From Crocinitomix catalasitica ATCC 23190 (GTDB lineage Bacteria > Bacteroidota > Bacteroidia > Flavobacteriales_D > Crocinitomicaceae), in the NCBI RefSeq assembly GCF_000621625.1, contig NZ_JHXV01000011.1, forward strand, positions 1-64,000: a stretch of DNA of 64,000 nucleotides, in the 5' to 3' direction. Each line of letters opens with the position of its first letter. The first letter of the stretch is position 1. Below, in pieces: positions 1-9,152 of the stretch. The position numbers were made by a program, and so were the translations under genes. Under the pieces are notes generated by a model that saw nothing but the letters and a program-made list of their open reading frames with translations, was not told where the DNA came from and did not search any database.

Positions 1-371
1 ATGATATCGAAGTTTGTTTAGTTGCACTGAATAAAAATGGATGTAGCGATACTTTATGTAAAGTGATCAATATTTATGAGCCAATTAAATTGGACAATGT
101 AAATATCTTCACACCAAATGGAGATGGCTTAAATGATTTGTTTACGTTTATCAATCATCAAGCTTCTATTAGTGAGTTTAGTTGTGTAATCGTAAATAGA
201 TGGGGAATAAAAATTCATGAAATGAACGATATCACGGATTCGTGGGATGGAACAGACATGAGTGGTTCTAAATGTCAAGATGGTGTATACTTTTACACTT
301 ATTTAGCTACCTCAGATAACGGAACAAAGATTGAAGGTCAAAGTACAGTGACCATCCAATCAGGAAAATAA
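1..371 (+). CDS. Cell-surface protein, gliding-motility-type C-terminal domain (partial, 5' end outside window)
   Basis: The reading frame is open from the left edge (first full codon at base 3), so this is only the C-terminal part of a larger protein. The visible part contains the signature IFTPNGDGLNDLF, followed by a VNRWG segment and a DGVYFYTY segment near the end. This is the pattern of the CHU_C / gliding-motility-associated C-terminal domain found on large secreted Bacteroidota proteins and used as a type IX secretion sorting signal. By family the protein should be exported across the outer membrane and surface-attached or released. Nothing can be said of the N-terminal part. A strong terminator follows directly. 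Confidence 0.85.
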   Translation, partial: DIEVCLVALNKNGCSDTLCKVINIYEPIKLDNVNIFTPNGDGLNDLFTFINHQASISEFSCVIVNRWGIKIHEMNDITDSWDGTDMSGSKCQDGVYFYTYLATSDNGTKIEGQSTVTIQSGK

Positions 372-394
372 AAAGTTAAATTAATTAACGATTT

Positions 395-428
395 AAAGCC
401 CCACTCAATTTTTGAGTGGGGCTTTTTT
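395..428 (+). terminator. Rho-independent terminator after the surface-protein gene
   Basis: A perfect 14-bp inverted repeat (395-408 with 412-425, core GCCCCACTC) closes a 3-base loop and runs into a T tract. It lies 24 bases after the stop codon and separates this gene from the FKBP lipoprotein downstream. Confidence 0.9.
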
Positions 429-555
429 TATTGAGGAATTTGATAGCCTGGCACATTTAATTATTCTAATCATGTAATGATTTTAATAATTATTGTCTTT
501 AAAATCGTAAGATTTAAGAGTATTATCCATAAATTTCGACTTTAAATGAGATCAA

Positions 556-996
556 ATGAAAAAACTATTTCCATTAATTTTAATCCTTTTTGTATTCACA
601 GCATGTTCAAAAAAGAAAGCTAAAAACGACGAGGAAATCATTCAAGATTATATTGAGGCGAACAATTTGAATGCTGAGGCAACCGGAACAGGTTTATACT
701 ACGTTCGGTCTGTAACTGGAACAGGTGATGGCTGTGATGAGAATTCGACCGTTAGAGTCGCTTATAAGGGATACTTGACTGATGGAAAAGTATTTGATGA
801 AAGTTCGGAAGAAGGTATTTCTTTTGGCTTATGGCAGGTTATTCAAGGGTGGACCGAAGGCATTCCTTATTTTAAAGAAGGTGGTGAAGGGATATTATTA
901 ATTCCTTCTGAATTGGGATACGGTAACCAAGCCGTAGGTTCCATTCCCGCGAATTCGGTATTGATATTCGATATAAAATTAATTGAAGTACTCTAA
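556..996 (+). CDS. FKBP-type peptidyl-prolyl cis-trans isomerase lipoprotein
   Basis: A 146-residue protein with a lipoprotein signal: a short basic N-terminus, a hydrophobic stretch and the lipobox FTAC with Cys17, then a Lys-rich linker. The rest is one FKBP domain: VRVAYKGYLTDGKVFDES around residues 75-92, then EGGEGILLIPSELGYG and the closing IPANSVLIFDIKLIEV. Such enzymes isomerise X-Pro bonds and assist folding in the periplasm; this one should be lipid-anchored. The gene stands alone after a terminator and is followed closely by the AlkB-like gene, so the two may be cotranscribed. The fold call is secure; the client proteins are unknown. Confidence 0.88.
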   Translation: MKKLFPLILILFVFTACSKKKAKNDEEIIQDYIEANNLNAEATGTGLYYVRSVTGTGDGCDENSTVRVAYKGYLTDGKVFDESSEEGISFGLWQVIQGWTEGIPYFKEGGEGILLIPSELGYGNQAVGSIPANSVLIFDIKLIEVL

Positions 997-1039
997 ACTT
1001 TTTAACTTAGTAGAGTAAGTGCAACCGAATTTGGTGACA

Positions 1040-1651
1040 ATGCTCGATCTATTTAATCAATCATACAATCCTCAAGATAATCTTTTACCTGAAGGTGGAA
1101 TTGTCAATTATTTTGGTCCCATTTTAAGCTTAGCTGAAAGTGATTATTATTACAATAAATTCCTGAACGATGTGCAATGGCAAAATGATCGCGCCATTAT
1201 TTTTGGCAAAGAAATAATTACCAAACGCAAAGTCGCTTGGTATGGCAATGAACCCTTCGAATATACCTATTCTAACACAACCAAAAAAGCATTGATTTGG
1301 ACGGATGATTTATTGGTTTTAAAAGGAATTATTGAAGAAAAGTCTGGAGAAACATTTAATTCTTTTTTATTGAACCTTTATCATAACGGTTCGGAAGGAA
1401 TGGCTTGGCATAGTGATGCAGAAAAGGATCTAAAGAAAAATGGTGCAATTGCATCTGTGAGTTTTGGTGCCGAACGCAAATTTGCTTTCAAACATAAATC
1501 GACCAAAGAAACCGTATCCTTACAATTAGATCATGGCAGTTTATTGATCATGGCTGGAACAACGCAAACCAATTGGTTACACCGTTTACCACCAACTAAA
1601 AAGATTCATAAACCTCGAATTAATTTAACCTTTCGAACAATTTTAAAATAA
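1040..1651 (+). CDS. AlkB-like 2-oxoglutarate/Fe(II)-dependent dioxygenase
   Basis: I start at the ATG at 1040 (203 residues); a GTG at 1019 in the same frame would add seven residues. The protein shows the AlkB-family iron and cofactor residues: the HxD pair in WHSDAE, the distal His in NWLHRLP, and the 2-oxoglutarate-binding RINLTFR motif at the C-terminus with its two arginines. Length and motif order resemble the bacterial and human ALKBH2-type DNA repair enzymes, which oxidatively remove alkyl groups from bases such as 1-methyladenine and 3-methylcytosine. The substrate is inferred from the family only. It lies 43 bases after the FKBP gene on the same strand. Confidence 0.88.
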   Translation: MLDLFNQSYNPQDNLLPEGGIVNYFGPILSLAESDYYYNKFLNDVQWQNDRAIIFGKEIITKRKVAWYGNEPFEYTYSNTTKKALIWTDDLLVLKGIIEEKSGETFNSFLLNLYHNGSEGMAWHSDAEKDLKKNGAIASVSFGAERKFAFKHKSTKETVSLQLDHGSLLIMAGTTQTNWLHRLPPTKKIHKPRINLTFRTILK

Positions 1652-1721
1652 AATTCAAAGACTTGTCCTAAATGAAAAGACATAATCGTCACAAGGATAT
1701 AAACATTAAAAAAATAGAATA

Positions 1722-2066
1722 ATGAAAGAATTTATGATGCTTTTTAGAAGTGAGCCAAATCCAAATCAGAACCCTTCTCCAGAAGAGATGCAAAAGATGG
1801 TGCAAACATGGCAAGATTGGATCGGTGGAATTGCGGCTCAAGATAAATTTGTTGCAACCAATGCCTTAGGTTATCAAGGAAAAACGGTGCAAGGGAATGG
1901 TGTAATAACAGACGGACCTTATGCTGAATTAAAGGAAATTGTTGGCGGTTATATTGTTGTAAAGGCTGAAAATATTGATGAGGCAGTGAAATTATCTGAA
2001 GGTTGTCCAACGCTTGCAATGGGTGGTAAAGTTGAAGTAAGGGATGTCATGGTGTTTGATATGTAA
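1722..2066 (+). CDS. YCII/DGPF-domain protein
   Basis: A 114-residue protein of the YCII-related (DGPF) family: an N-terminal MKEFMMLFR strand, the family motif TDGPYAELKEIVGGY, and a C-terminal GKVEVRDV strand. The alpha/beta fold is related to ferredoxin-like dimers. The biochemical role of the family is not established. Its position next to an ECF sigma factor with a long C-terminal extension is diagnostic: ECF42-group sigma factors are known to be linked to DGPF genes, which are their likely targets. A terminator lies between the two genes, so the sigma factor is probably transcribed separately. Confidence 0.88.
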   Translation: MKEFMMLFRSEPNPNQNPSPEEMQKMVQTWQDWIGGIAAQDKFVATNALGYQGKTVQGNGVITDGPYAELKEIVGGYIVVKAENIDEAVKLSEGCPTLAMGGKVEVRDVMVFDM

Positions 2067-2084
2067 TTCAAACGATTTTTAAAC

Positions 2085-2120
2085 AAACCCGAATGACAAA
2101 ATAAAGTTATTCGGGTTTTT
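2085..2120 (+). terminator. Intrinsic terminator between the DGPF gene and the sigma-factor gene
   Basis: A 10-bp perfect inverted repeat (2085-2094 with 2109-2118, AAACCCGAAT) is followed by a T run. It ends the YCII/DGPF transcript just 14 bases before the start of the ECF sigma gene. Confidence 0.8.
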
Positions 2121-2133
2121 ACTTTTTTCCAAA

Positions 2134-3369
2134 ATGAACCAAAATTTGATCATTCCGCATCTTTTTCGAACAGAATACACGAAAATTGTAGCTGTTTTAT
2201 GTAAAACTTATGGTTTGTCAAATATACAAATAGCTGAAGATTTTGTAAGTGATACTTTTCTGAAAGCAACCGAAACATGGTCCTTGAAAGGTGTACCTGA
2301 AAATCCAACAGCCTGGTTGTATACCGTTGCTAAAAACAAAGCAAAAGATACTTTTAAGCGGAACGATTTATTTCATGATAAAATTCTTCCGGAATTAAAA
2401 ACGACTGCTAATCATGAATCGCTAGAACTAGATTTTTCTGATGAGAATATAGAAGATAGTCAGTTACAAATGATGTTTGCAATTTGTAATCCGATCAATC
2501 CTAATGATGCACAAATTGTCCTTGCTTTGCGAATTCTTTGTGGATTTAGTCCCCAAGAAATAGCAAACGCATTGCTTTCAAATACTAGCAGTATCAATAA
2601 GAAATTATACCGTGCGAAAGAAAAATTAAGATCCAATCAAATTAACCTGGCTTTTCCGGGGGAAGATGATCTTCTACCACGGTTGAATAATGTAATGACC
2701 ATCATTTATTTATTGTTTAATGAAGGGTATTATTCAACAACGACTCCGCAAACAATTCGAAAAGATTTATGTTATGAGAGTATGCGGCTTTTATTATTGT
2801 TATTGGCCAATAAGCAAACCAATTTACCAAGTGGCAACGCTTTAATGGCCTTGTTCTGTTTTCATGCTTCTCGATTTGAAAGTCGAACAAGTGATAATGG
2901 TGAAATTTTATTGATGCATGAACAGGATCCGTCAAACTGGGATAACGCACTCATCCTAAAAGGAGAAGAATACTTAAATTTATCAGCCGCTGGAACAACA
3001 TTAACGAAGTACCATGTCGAAGCGATGATTGCGCGATGGCATGCAGATGTAAATGCTGATCCTATCGAAAAATGGCCATCTATTTTACAATTATACAATC
3101 GGTTATTGCAAATTGAATATTCTCCTATTACTGCCTTACAAAGAACCTACGCCTTGGCTAAAGTGAAAGGTTCGAAAGTCGCTTTAAATGAAGCAAAAAA
3201 GATTCCATTGGATGATTATCATCTTTATCATGCCTTATTAGGAGAACTTCAAAAAAACACAAATAAAAGTGCAGCACTGGAACATTTTACTGAAGCGATT
3301 GACTTATCCACGAATGAAGCTGATCGAAAATTACTTCAAAAGAAATTTGATGATTTGAACACCAAATAA
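2134..3369 (+). CDS. ECF42-type RNA polymerase sigma factor with C-terminal TPR-like extension
   Basis: A 411-residue protein, about twice the size of a plain ECF sigma factor. Residues 1-175 carry region 2 (AEDFVSDTFLKATETW and the AWLYTVAKNKAKD helix) and region 4 (GFSPQEIANAL followed by INKKLYRAKEKLR). A conserved LFNEGYYST segment follows, and then a helical C-terminus of about 200 residues ending in repeat-like helices. This architecture matches the ECF42 group, whose C-terminal domain takes the place of an anti-sigma factor and which is linked to DGPF genes such as the one just upstream. No anti-sigma gene is nearby. The regulated stimulus is unknown. Confidence 0.85.
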   Translation: MNQNLIIPHLFRTEYTKIVAVLCKTYGLSNIQIAEDFVSDTFLKATETWSLKGVPENPTAWLYTVAKNKAKDTFKRNDLFHDKILPELKTTANHESLELDFSDENIEDSQLQMMFAICNPINPNDAQIVLALRILCGFSPQEIANALLSNTSSINKKLYRAKEKLRSNQINLAFPGEDDLLPRLNNVMTIIYLLFNEGYYSTTTPQTIRKDLCYESMRLLLLLLANKQTNLPSGNALMALFCFHASRFESRTSDNGEILLMHEQDPSNWDNALILKGEEYLNLSAAGTTLTKYHVEAMIARWHADVNADPIEKWPSILQLYNRLLQIEYSPITALQRTYALAKVKGSKVALNEAKKIPLDDYHLYHALLGELQKNTNKSAALEHFTEAIDLSTNEADRKLLQKKFDDLNTK

Positions 3370-3450
3370 GGTGAAATATTTATTTTTTCAGAATAGTTTT
3401 TTCGATCAAAACTAGTTGTACATTCGATTAAAATTTAGATCAGCATTACA

Positions 3451-4392
3451 ATGGAAAATCTCTGGCCTTGGGTCGTATTGATTGGTTATATCCTGCTATT
3501 ATTATCGCTTGATTTGTTTGTCTTTCATAGAACGCAAGAAATGAAAACAACCAAGTCAGCTTTGATTGAGACCTTGTTTTTTATCGGGAATGCACTGCTG
3601 TTCTCACTTTTTATATATTGGGTATTCCAGCAAAACTATTTACCGAATTCGAGTGAGCTGAGTGGTGGTAGTGCCGTTCTTAAATATATTTCAGGATATT
3701 TAATCGAATTGTCATTGAGTGTTGACAACCTCTTTGTGATTGCTGTTATTTTCACATCCTTTAAAGTGCCTTTAAAATTCCAACACAAGCTACTTTTTTT
3801 AGGGATTCTAGGGGCAATTGTTTTTAGAGCTTTACTTATCGGAGTCGGGCTTGTTCTTTTGAACAAGATAAGTGGGATGACATTAGTTTTTGGATTATTT
3901 ATACTCTTCACAGCATTTAAAATGCTTAAAAGTCATCCCGAAAATGAGGAGCATAAACCCAATAAAATACTGAAATTATTCCGCATTTCAAACCAATTTG
4001 ATGAAGGAAGGTATACCACAAAAATTAACGGTAAATTTTATTTTACAGCATTGTTTGGTGCCTTGCTTACAATTGAATTCACAGATGTATTATTTGCGCT
4101 CGATAGTATCCCTGCGATTTTTGCGATTACTACTGATCCTTTTATTGTTTACAGTTCGAACATATTCGCGATCATGGGATTGCGATCCATGTATTTCTTC
4201 TTGGCTAATATGCTCGAGCGCTTCGCTTATTTAAAGTATAGTGTTTTTGCGATACTACTATTCGTAGGTCTTAAACTAATATTTATTGAATATTTACATT
4301 TACCAGAGTGGATTTCATTGGCATATATTGCTCTTTCATTAATTGTTGGAGTAGTGGTGTCGATTTTTAAATCGGTTAAACCGGAACAATAA
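3451..4392 (+). CDS. TerC/Alx-family integral membrane protein
   Basis: A 313-residue polytopic membrane protein with about nine hydrophobic segments. It carries the two acidic transmembrane motifs of the TerC family, ELSLSVDNLFVI near residue 85 and IEFTDVLFALDSIPAIFAI near residue 209. Family members such as Escherichia coli Alx and several TerC proteins are implicated in manganese export and loading of exported metalloenzymes; older annotations link them to tellurium resistance. I saw no yybP-ykoY riboswitch-like structure in the 81 bases upstream. The gene is convergent with hisIE, 22 bases apart. Confidence 0.88.
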   Translation: MENLWPWVVLIGYILLLLSLDLFVFHRTQEMKTTKSALIETLFFIGNALLFSLFIYWVFQQNYLPNSSELSGGSAVLKYISGYLIELSLSVDNLFVIAVIFTSFKVPLKFQHKLLFLGILGAIVFRALLIGVGLVLLNKISGMTLVFGLFILFTAFKMLKSHPENEEHKPNKILKLFRISNQFDEGRYTTKINGKFYFTALFGALLTIEFTDVLFALDSIPAIFAITTDPFIVYSSNIFAIMGLRSMYFFLANMLERFAYLKYSVFAILLFVGLKLIFIEYLHLPEWISLAYIALSLIVGVVVSIFKSVKPEQ

Positions 4393-4414
4393 ATATTTAA
4401 TCTAAAAGCAGTAT

Positions 4415-5011
4415 TTAGTTGGCTACTTTCGAACGGTTTTTCAAAACATTTTCAATCGTTGCAAGATCAATTCCTTTTGCTTTCAAGAGGATAAGGAGGT
4501 GGTACATTAAGTCGGCCGCTTCGTTTTTGAATAAGTCGAGATTGTTATCCATTGCTTCAATTACTAATTCCACGGCCTCTTCACCTACTTTTTGAGCAAC
4601 TTTATTCATACCGCGTTGATATAGTTGATTTGTGTACGAATTTGGATCATTTTCATCAATACGTTTTTGAATTGTAGCTTCTAATTGATAAAGAAAACCT
4701 TTGTCAACTTTTTCTTCAAAACAACTGAATTGTCCTGTATGGCAAGTTGGACCTTTGGGTAAAGCTTGGATAAGTAATGTATCAGCATCACAATCCAATT
4801 GAATGGATTTAATTTTAAGAAAATTACCAGACGATTCTCCCTTTGTCCAGAGGCGCTTTTTACTGCGACTATAAAACGTAACAATAGTTTCTGCTTTTGA
4901 TTTATTGTAAGCGGCTTCATTCATATAGCCGAGCATTAATACTTGTTGTGTAGTTGCGTGTTGAATGATGACAGGAACAAGTCCGTTATCTTTTATAAAA
5001 TCTATTTTCAT
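4415..5011 (-). CDS. hisIE: Bifunctional phosphoribosyl-AMP cyclohydrolase / phosphoribosyl-ATP pyrophosphatase
   Basis: A 198-residue fusion catalysing histidine steps 2 and 3. Residues 1-105 are the HisI cyclohydrolase, with the metal-binding CDADTLL (74-80) and PTCHTG (88-93) motifs. Residues 105-198 are the HisE pyrophosphatase, with [13 protein letters not shown] (141-153) and [13 protein letters not shown] (164-176). It is the last gene of the his operon and overlaps hisF by 4 bases, indicating translational coupling. Length and domain order are standard for the fused enzyme. Confidence 0.97.
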   Translation of the reverse strand: MKIDFIKDNGLVPVIIQHATTQQVLMLGYMNEAAYNKSKAETIVTFYSRSKKRLWTKGESSGNFLKIKSIQLDCDADTLLIQALPKGPTCHTGQFSCFEEKVDKGFLYQLEATIQKRIDENDPNSYTNQLYQRGMNKVAQKVGEEAVELVIEAMDNNLDLFKNEAADLMYHLLILLKAKGIDLATIENVLKNRSKVAN

Positions 5012-5763
5012 TTTCTAATTGGTAAGTTATTGTCTAATAAATATGTTTTTAGCTGAGGGATTGAGATTTCGCCGAAGTGAAAAATACTTGCAGCCAACCC
5101 TGCTGACACTTTTGTTTTTGTAAATAAATCTTTAAAATGTTGGCGATTTCCCGCTCCGCCTGATGCGATAAGGGGAATATTTACACTTTTATTTACTTTT
5201 TCCAGCAATTCGAGGTTAAATCCATTCTTTGTTCCGTCGCTATCCATTGTGGTGAGTAAAATTTCTCCAGCGCCTAATAATTCGACTTCCTTTGCCCATT
5301 CTACGACTTTAAGTCCTGTATTTTTCCTTCCACCATGACTGAAAACAAACCATTCATCTCCGATTCGTTTTGCATCAATTGCGATTACTAAACTTTGTGC
5401 ACCGAAAACTTGCTTGATATCTGTAATTACCGAAGGATTGCTTATTGCAGCGGAATTTAAACTCACTTTGTCGGCGCCGTTTTGAATAAGTCTTGCTGCG
5501 TCTTCCAATGTTCTAATTCCGCCACCTACAGTAAATGGGATATTGATTCGTTCGGCTATTTTGGATACCAGATCTATCAATGTATCTCGATTTTCTATTG
5601 TAGCTGTTATGTCTAAAAACACCAATTCATCAGCGCCATCTTTCGCATATTTCTCAGCCATTTCAACCGGATCTCCAGCGTCTCTCAAGCCAACAAAATT
5701 TACGCCCTTTACGGTTCTGCCATTCTGAATATCAAGGCAAGGTATGATACGTTTCTTTAACAT
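5008..5763 (-). CDS. hisF: Imidazole glycerol phosphate synthase, cyclase subunit
   Basis: A 251-residue (beta/alpha)8 barrel. Both catalytic aspartates are present at the canonical positions, Asp11 (CLDIQNG) and Asp130 (AIDAKR), as is the phosphate-binding VGGGIR motif. It uses ammonia delivered by HisH to convert PRFAR into imidazole glycerol phosphate and AICAR. The start ATG lies inside the end of hisA (7-base overlap), and the stop overlaps the hisIE start. Confidence 0.97.
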   Translation of the reverse strand: MLKKRIIPCLDIQNGRTVKGVNFVGLRDAGDPVEMAEKYAKDGADELVFLDITATIENRDTLIDLVSKIAERINIPFTVGGGIRTLEDAARLIQNGADKVSLNSAAISNPSVITDIKQVFGAQSLVIAIDAKRIGDEWFVFSHGGRKNTGLKVVEWAKEVELLGAGEILLTTMDSDGTKNGFNLELLEKVNKSVNIPLIASGGAGNRQHFKDLFTKTKVSAGLAASIFHFGEISIPQLKTYLLDNNLPIRK

Positions 5764-6470
5764 AATGTTGACAGTTGTTTAAGTGAAATTCTTCCTTCGT
5801 AAAATGCCTTTCCAACAATAGCGCCTTCACATCCCATTGATTTTAATTCGAGGAGATTTTCAAGATTATTGACTCCTCCACTTGCAATTAAGTCGATGTT
5901 GGTTTCAGCAAGAATCTTACGATAAAGGTCATCCGCAGTACCTGCAAGCATACCATCATTCTCAATTGCAGTACAAATAACTGATTGGAGACCTTTTTGT
6001 TGATAAGCATTTATAAACTCGATGACATCTAAATCAGAATGTTCAAGCCATCCATTTGTGGCTATTTTATTGTCGATACAATCAGCACCAAGTATAATTT
6101 TATCACTACCAAATTGTTCCAGCCATTCAAGAAAAACCGATGGATATTTTACCGCTATACTTCCACCAGTTATTTGATATGCTCCTGAGTTAAAAGCAAT
6201 CGTTGCGTCTGCTGTAGTTTTAAGTCCTCCACCGAAATCAATTTTTAAATTCGTTTGATTGGCGATTTTTTCAAGGACATTGTAGTTGATGATGGTGTTG
6301 GCTTTGGCGCCATCGAGATCAACTAAATGTAAATATTTAATTCCGTTGTCTTCAAATTGTTTAGCCATTTCTAAAGGATCATCGGCATATATCTTTTTTG
6401 TACTGTAATCTCCTCTTGTGAGTCTGACACATTTACCATTTATAATGTCAATAGCTGGAATTATTCTCAT
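5757..6470 (-). CDS. hisA: ProFAR isomerase
   Basis: A 237-residue barrel enzyme homologous to HisF. It has catalytic Asp8 in [13 protein letters not shown], a second aspartate at about 130 (GADCID), DFGGGLK as the first phosphate site and IASGGV as the second. It performs the Amadori rearrangement that converts ProFAR to PRFAR, the substrate of HisF/HisH. It overlaps hisH by 4 bases and hisF by 7 bases. Confidence 0.96.
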   Translation of the reverse strand: MRIIPAIDIINGKCVRLTRGDYSTKKIYADDPLEMAKQFEDNGIKYLHLVDLDGAKANTIINYNVLEKIANQTNLKIDFGGGLKTTADATIAFNSGAYQITGGSIAVKYPSVFLEWLEQFGSDKIILGADCIDNKIATNGWLEHSDLDVIEFINAYQQKGLQSVICTAIENDGMLAGTADDLYRKILAETNIDLIASGGVNNLENLLELKSMGCEGAIVGKAFYEGRISLKQLSTLC

Positions 6471-7045
6471 AGTATTAAAAAGTTTTTTAAGATTTCTTGC
6501 CCAATGGTTCCAGATTTTTCTGGGTGGAATTGGGTTGCATAATAATTGTCTTTTTGCATAGCGGCACTAAACGGCAAGATATAGTCACATTGTGCAATAG
6601 AGTACTTTGATAATTCGGCATAAAAGCTATGTACAAAATATACATCGGGTGATTGATCCATACGATTAAACAGAGGGCCTTTAAGGGTGTTCAAAGTATT
6701 CCACCCCATATGTGGAACTTTTTCTGCAGCTGAAAATCTTTTAACTTTCGTATTGAATATCCCCAAGCCATTTGTTTGTCCCTCTTCAGAAGAATCACAC
6801 ATTAATTGTAGACCTAAGCAAATGCCTAAAAAGGGCTGTTTGATGTTTTTGATTAAGGTGTCAAGTTCATATTTTGTTAAGTTGTTCATTGCCGAACTGG
6901 CTTCTCCAACACCAGGTAGAATTACTTTGTCGGCTTGTAGAATAGTTTGTTTATCTCTTGTTAGAACTGTGTCAAAGCCTAATCTTTCAACCGCATTGCT
7001 CACCGATTGAATATTGCCTGCTTGATAATCTATTATTGCGATCAT
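6467..7045 (-). CDS. hisH: Imidazole glycerol phosphate synthase, glutaminase subunit
   Basis: A 192-residue class I glutamine amidotransferase. The catalytic triad is visible: Cys76 in the nucleophile elbow [10 protein letters not shown], and His174 and Glu176 in TQFHPEKSG. It hydrolyses glutamine and channels ammonia to HisF. It sits between hisB and hisA with 4-base overlaps on both sides. Confidence 0.97.
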   Translation of the reverse strand: MIAIIDYQAGNIQSVSNAVERLGFDTVLTRDKQTILQADKVILPGVGEASSAMNNLTKYELDTLIKNIKQPFLGICLGLQLMCDSSEEGQTNGLGIFNTKVKRFSAAEKVPHMGWNTLNTLKGPLFNRMDQSPDVYFVHSFYAELSKYSIAQCDYILPFSAAMQKDNYYATQFHPEKSGTIGQEILKNFLIL

Positions 7046-8130
7046 AATGTGCCTTTTGTACTTGGAATTGTATAATTTGTCGTTTTTTGAAGGGCCATTT
7101 TAATTGATTTACCAAAAGCTTTAAAAATGGCTTCTATTTTATGATGCTCATTCTCGCCTTCCGCTTTTATATTCAAATTACATTTAGCCGTATCACTAAA
7201 TGATTTGAAAAAATGCTTAAACATTTCAGTGGGCATTTCCCCAACGTTTTCTCTATTAAATTCGGCCTCCCAAACGAGCCATGGTCGTCCTCCAAAATCA
7301 ATTGCAACTTGCGCCAAACAATCATCCATTGGCAGTAAAAAGCCGTATCGTTCAATTCCTTTTTTACTACCTATCGCTTTCGTAAAAGCCTCTCCCAGTG
7401 CGAGTGCAACATCTTCGACTGTGTGGTGTTCATCAATTTCCAAGTCGCCTTGAACGCAGATTTTTAAGTCTAAATTCCCGTGTTTTGCAATTTGTGTTAA
7501 CATGTGATCATAAAATCCAATACCTGTATGAATTGTACTTTCTCCATTGCCATCTAAATTCAAATCAATTGAAATAGAAGTCTCATTCGTTTTGCGCGTG
7601 ATCTTTGCCGTTCGCGGTCTTTCTTTTAAGAATTGATAAATGGTATTCCAATTCGTTGCACTTAGTGTTGCATTGGGATTAGTTTCGCCGATATAAATAC
7701 TTTGACTTCCTAAATTTTTAGCCAATTCAATATCTGTATCTCGATCGCCAATAACGAATGAGTTAGGCAAATCATAATTGCCGTATATATACTTTTGTAA
7801 GAGACCTGTTCTCGGTTTACGGGTTGGGGCATTCTCCTGTGGAAATGAACGGTCAATTAATATTTCAGCAAATTCAATACCTTCATTTTTAAAAGCGTTG
7901 ATTACTTTGTTTTGAGCAGGCCAAAATGTATCTTCTGGGAAGGAGTCGGTTCCCAAACCATCTTGGTTGGTTACCATTACTATTTCATAATCTAATTCTT
8001 TAACAATTCTACTGAGTCCTTGGAATACTGTTGGGTAGAATTCAAGTTTTTCTAAACTATCCAATTGTTTGTCTATTGGTGGTTCGATGACCAAGGTGCC
8101 ATCGCGATCTATAAATAGTACTTTTTTCAT
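7042..8130 (-). CDS. hisB: Bifunctional histidinol-phosphatase / imidazoleglycerol-phosphate dehydratase
   Basis: A 362-residue fusion. Residues 1-165 are a HAD phosphatase, with the nucleophile motif DRDGT at 8-12 and the later [10 protein letters not shown] motif. From about residue 170 the imidazoleglycerol-phosphate dehydratase domain follows, with metal-binding His motifs such as [16 protein letters not shown]. It therefore supplies two steps, dehydration of imidazole glycerol phosphate and dephosphorylation of histidinol phosphate, as in enterobacterial HisB. No separate phosphatase is needed. It overlaps hisC and hisH by 4 bases each. Confidence 0.96.
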   Translation of the reverse strand: MKKVLFIDRDGTLVIEPPIDKQLDSLEKLEFYPTVFQGLSRIVKELDYEIVMVTNQDGLGTDSFPEDTFWPAQNKVINAFKNEGIEFAEILIDRSFPQENAPTRKPRTGLLQKYIYGNYDLPNSFVIGDRDTDIELAKNLGSQSIYIGETNPNATLSATNWNTIYQFLKERPRTAKITRKTNETSISIDLNLDGNGESTIHTGIGFYDHMLTQIAKHGNLDLKICVQGDLEIDEHHTVEDVALALGEAFTKAIGSKKGIERYGFLLPMDDCLAQVAIDFGGRPWLVWEAEFNRENVGEMPTEMFKHFFKSFSDTAKCNLNIKAEGENEHHKIEAIFKAFGKSIKMALQKTTNYTIPSTKGTL

Positions 8131-9152
8131 TGTATTAAAAGGTTAATAAGTTGATTGTTTTCTTCTTTTGTTCCAATCGTAATGCGCAGGCAATTTTCAA
8201 TTTCTTTAGTGCGGTCTCGAACGACAATGCCTTCATTTAATAAAAGGTGATATATTGTTCCTGCATTTTTGAATTTGATCAATAAAAAATTGGCATCGGA
8301 TGGATAGATATGTTCTACCAAAGGACTCTCTTCAATGGCTGTTTTGAAACGTGATTTTTCGGCTAGCAATGCTATTTTTTGCGCTTCATATTGAGTCGTT
8401 TTCTTAAGTGTCTCAAGAGCGGCTTTTATGCTAAGCGTATTGATATTATACGGAGGTTTTATTTTATTCAGTATAGCGATAATATCAGGATTCGCGAAAG
8501 CCATTCCTATTCTAGCTCCGGCTAAACCATAGGCTTTACTCAAGGTTTGAATGATTACAACATTAGGGTGTTTAGCAAGAATTGATACGGCTGATACTTG
8601 TTCAGAAAAATCGATATAGGCTTCGTCAACTACAACAATTCCAGAAAATGTTGAGGAAATTGCTTCTATTTGTTGGTGTGTATAACTATTTCCGGTTGGA
8701 TTGTTTGGTGAGCAGATGAATAACAATCCTGTGTTTTTTTTAATGATTGGAGTGATTGTTTGTAAGTCAGGCAATTCAAAATCCTCTTTTAAAGATATGC
8801 TAACCAATTCGATATTATTTATAGCTGCGCTAACGGCATACATACCGTAGGTAGGCGTAAAAATAAATGCTTTGGATGCTGAAGGTTCGCAAAAAGCTCT
8901 AAAAAGTAAATCAATCGCTTCGTCACTTCCATTACCGATAAAAATATTTTTTACAGGCACATTTTTTATGTCACTTATGACTTTCTTTAAGTCGAGTTGA
9001 AGCGGATCTGGATACCTATTTAATCCGGATTCAAATGGATTCTCGTTGGCGTCAAGCCAAATTTTAGCATCACCTTTGTATTCACTTCTAGCAGAAGAGT
9101 AAGGTTTTAAAGCGCTAATGTTTTCACGTGTAATTTTATTGAGATCAAACAT
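8127..9152 (-). CDS. hisC: Histidinol-phosphate aminotransferase
   Basis: A 341-residue fold-type I PLP enzyme. The Schiff-base lysine is Lys206 in [14 protein letters not shown]; the substrate-site segment LDANENPF is at 33-40, and SPNNPTG and VVDEAYIDF also fit the family. It transfers an amino group from glutamate to imidazole acetol phosphate. It overlaps hisD by 8 bases and hisB by 4. Confidence 0.96.
   Translation of the reverse strand: MFDLNKITRENISALKPYSSARSEYKGDAKIWLDANENPFESGLNRYPDPLQLDLKKVISDIKNVPVKNIFIGNGSDEAIDLLFRAFCEPSASKAFIFTPTYGMYAVSAAINNIELVSISLKEDFELPDLQTITPIIKKNTGLLFICSPNNPTGNSYTHQQIEAISSTFSGIVVVDEAYIDFSEQVSAVSILAKHPNVVIIQTLSKAYGLAGARIGMAFANPDIIAILNKIKPPYNINTLSIKAALETLKKTTQYEAQKIALLAEKSRFKTAIEESPLVEHIYPSDANFLLIKFKNAGTIYHLLLNEGIVVRDRTKEIENCLRITIGTKEENNQLINLLIQ

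Noticed and set aside
2717-3098. Open frames antisense to the sigma-factor gene
   Set aside because: They lie wholly within a well-supported gene, show no recognised domain and look like chance frames in AT-rich DNA.
3370-3450. Possible yybP-ykoY manganese riboswitch before the TerC gene
   Set aside because: The gap is only 81 bases, AT-rich, and lacks the conserved loops of that riboswitch.
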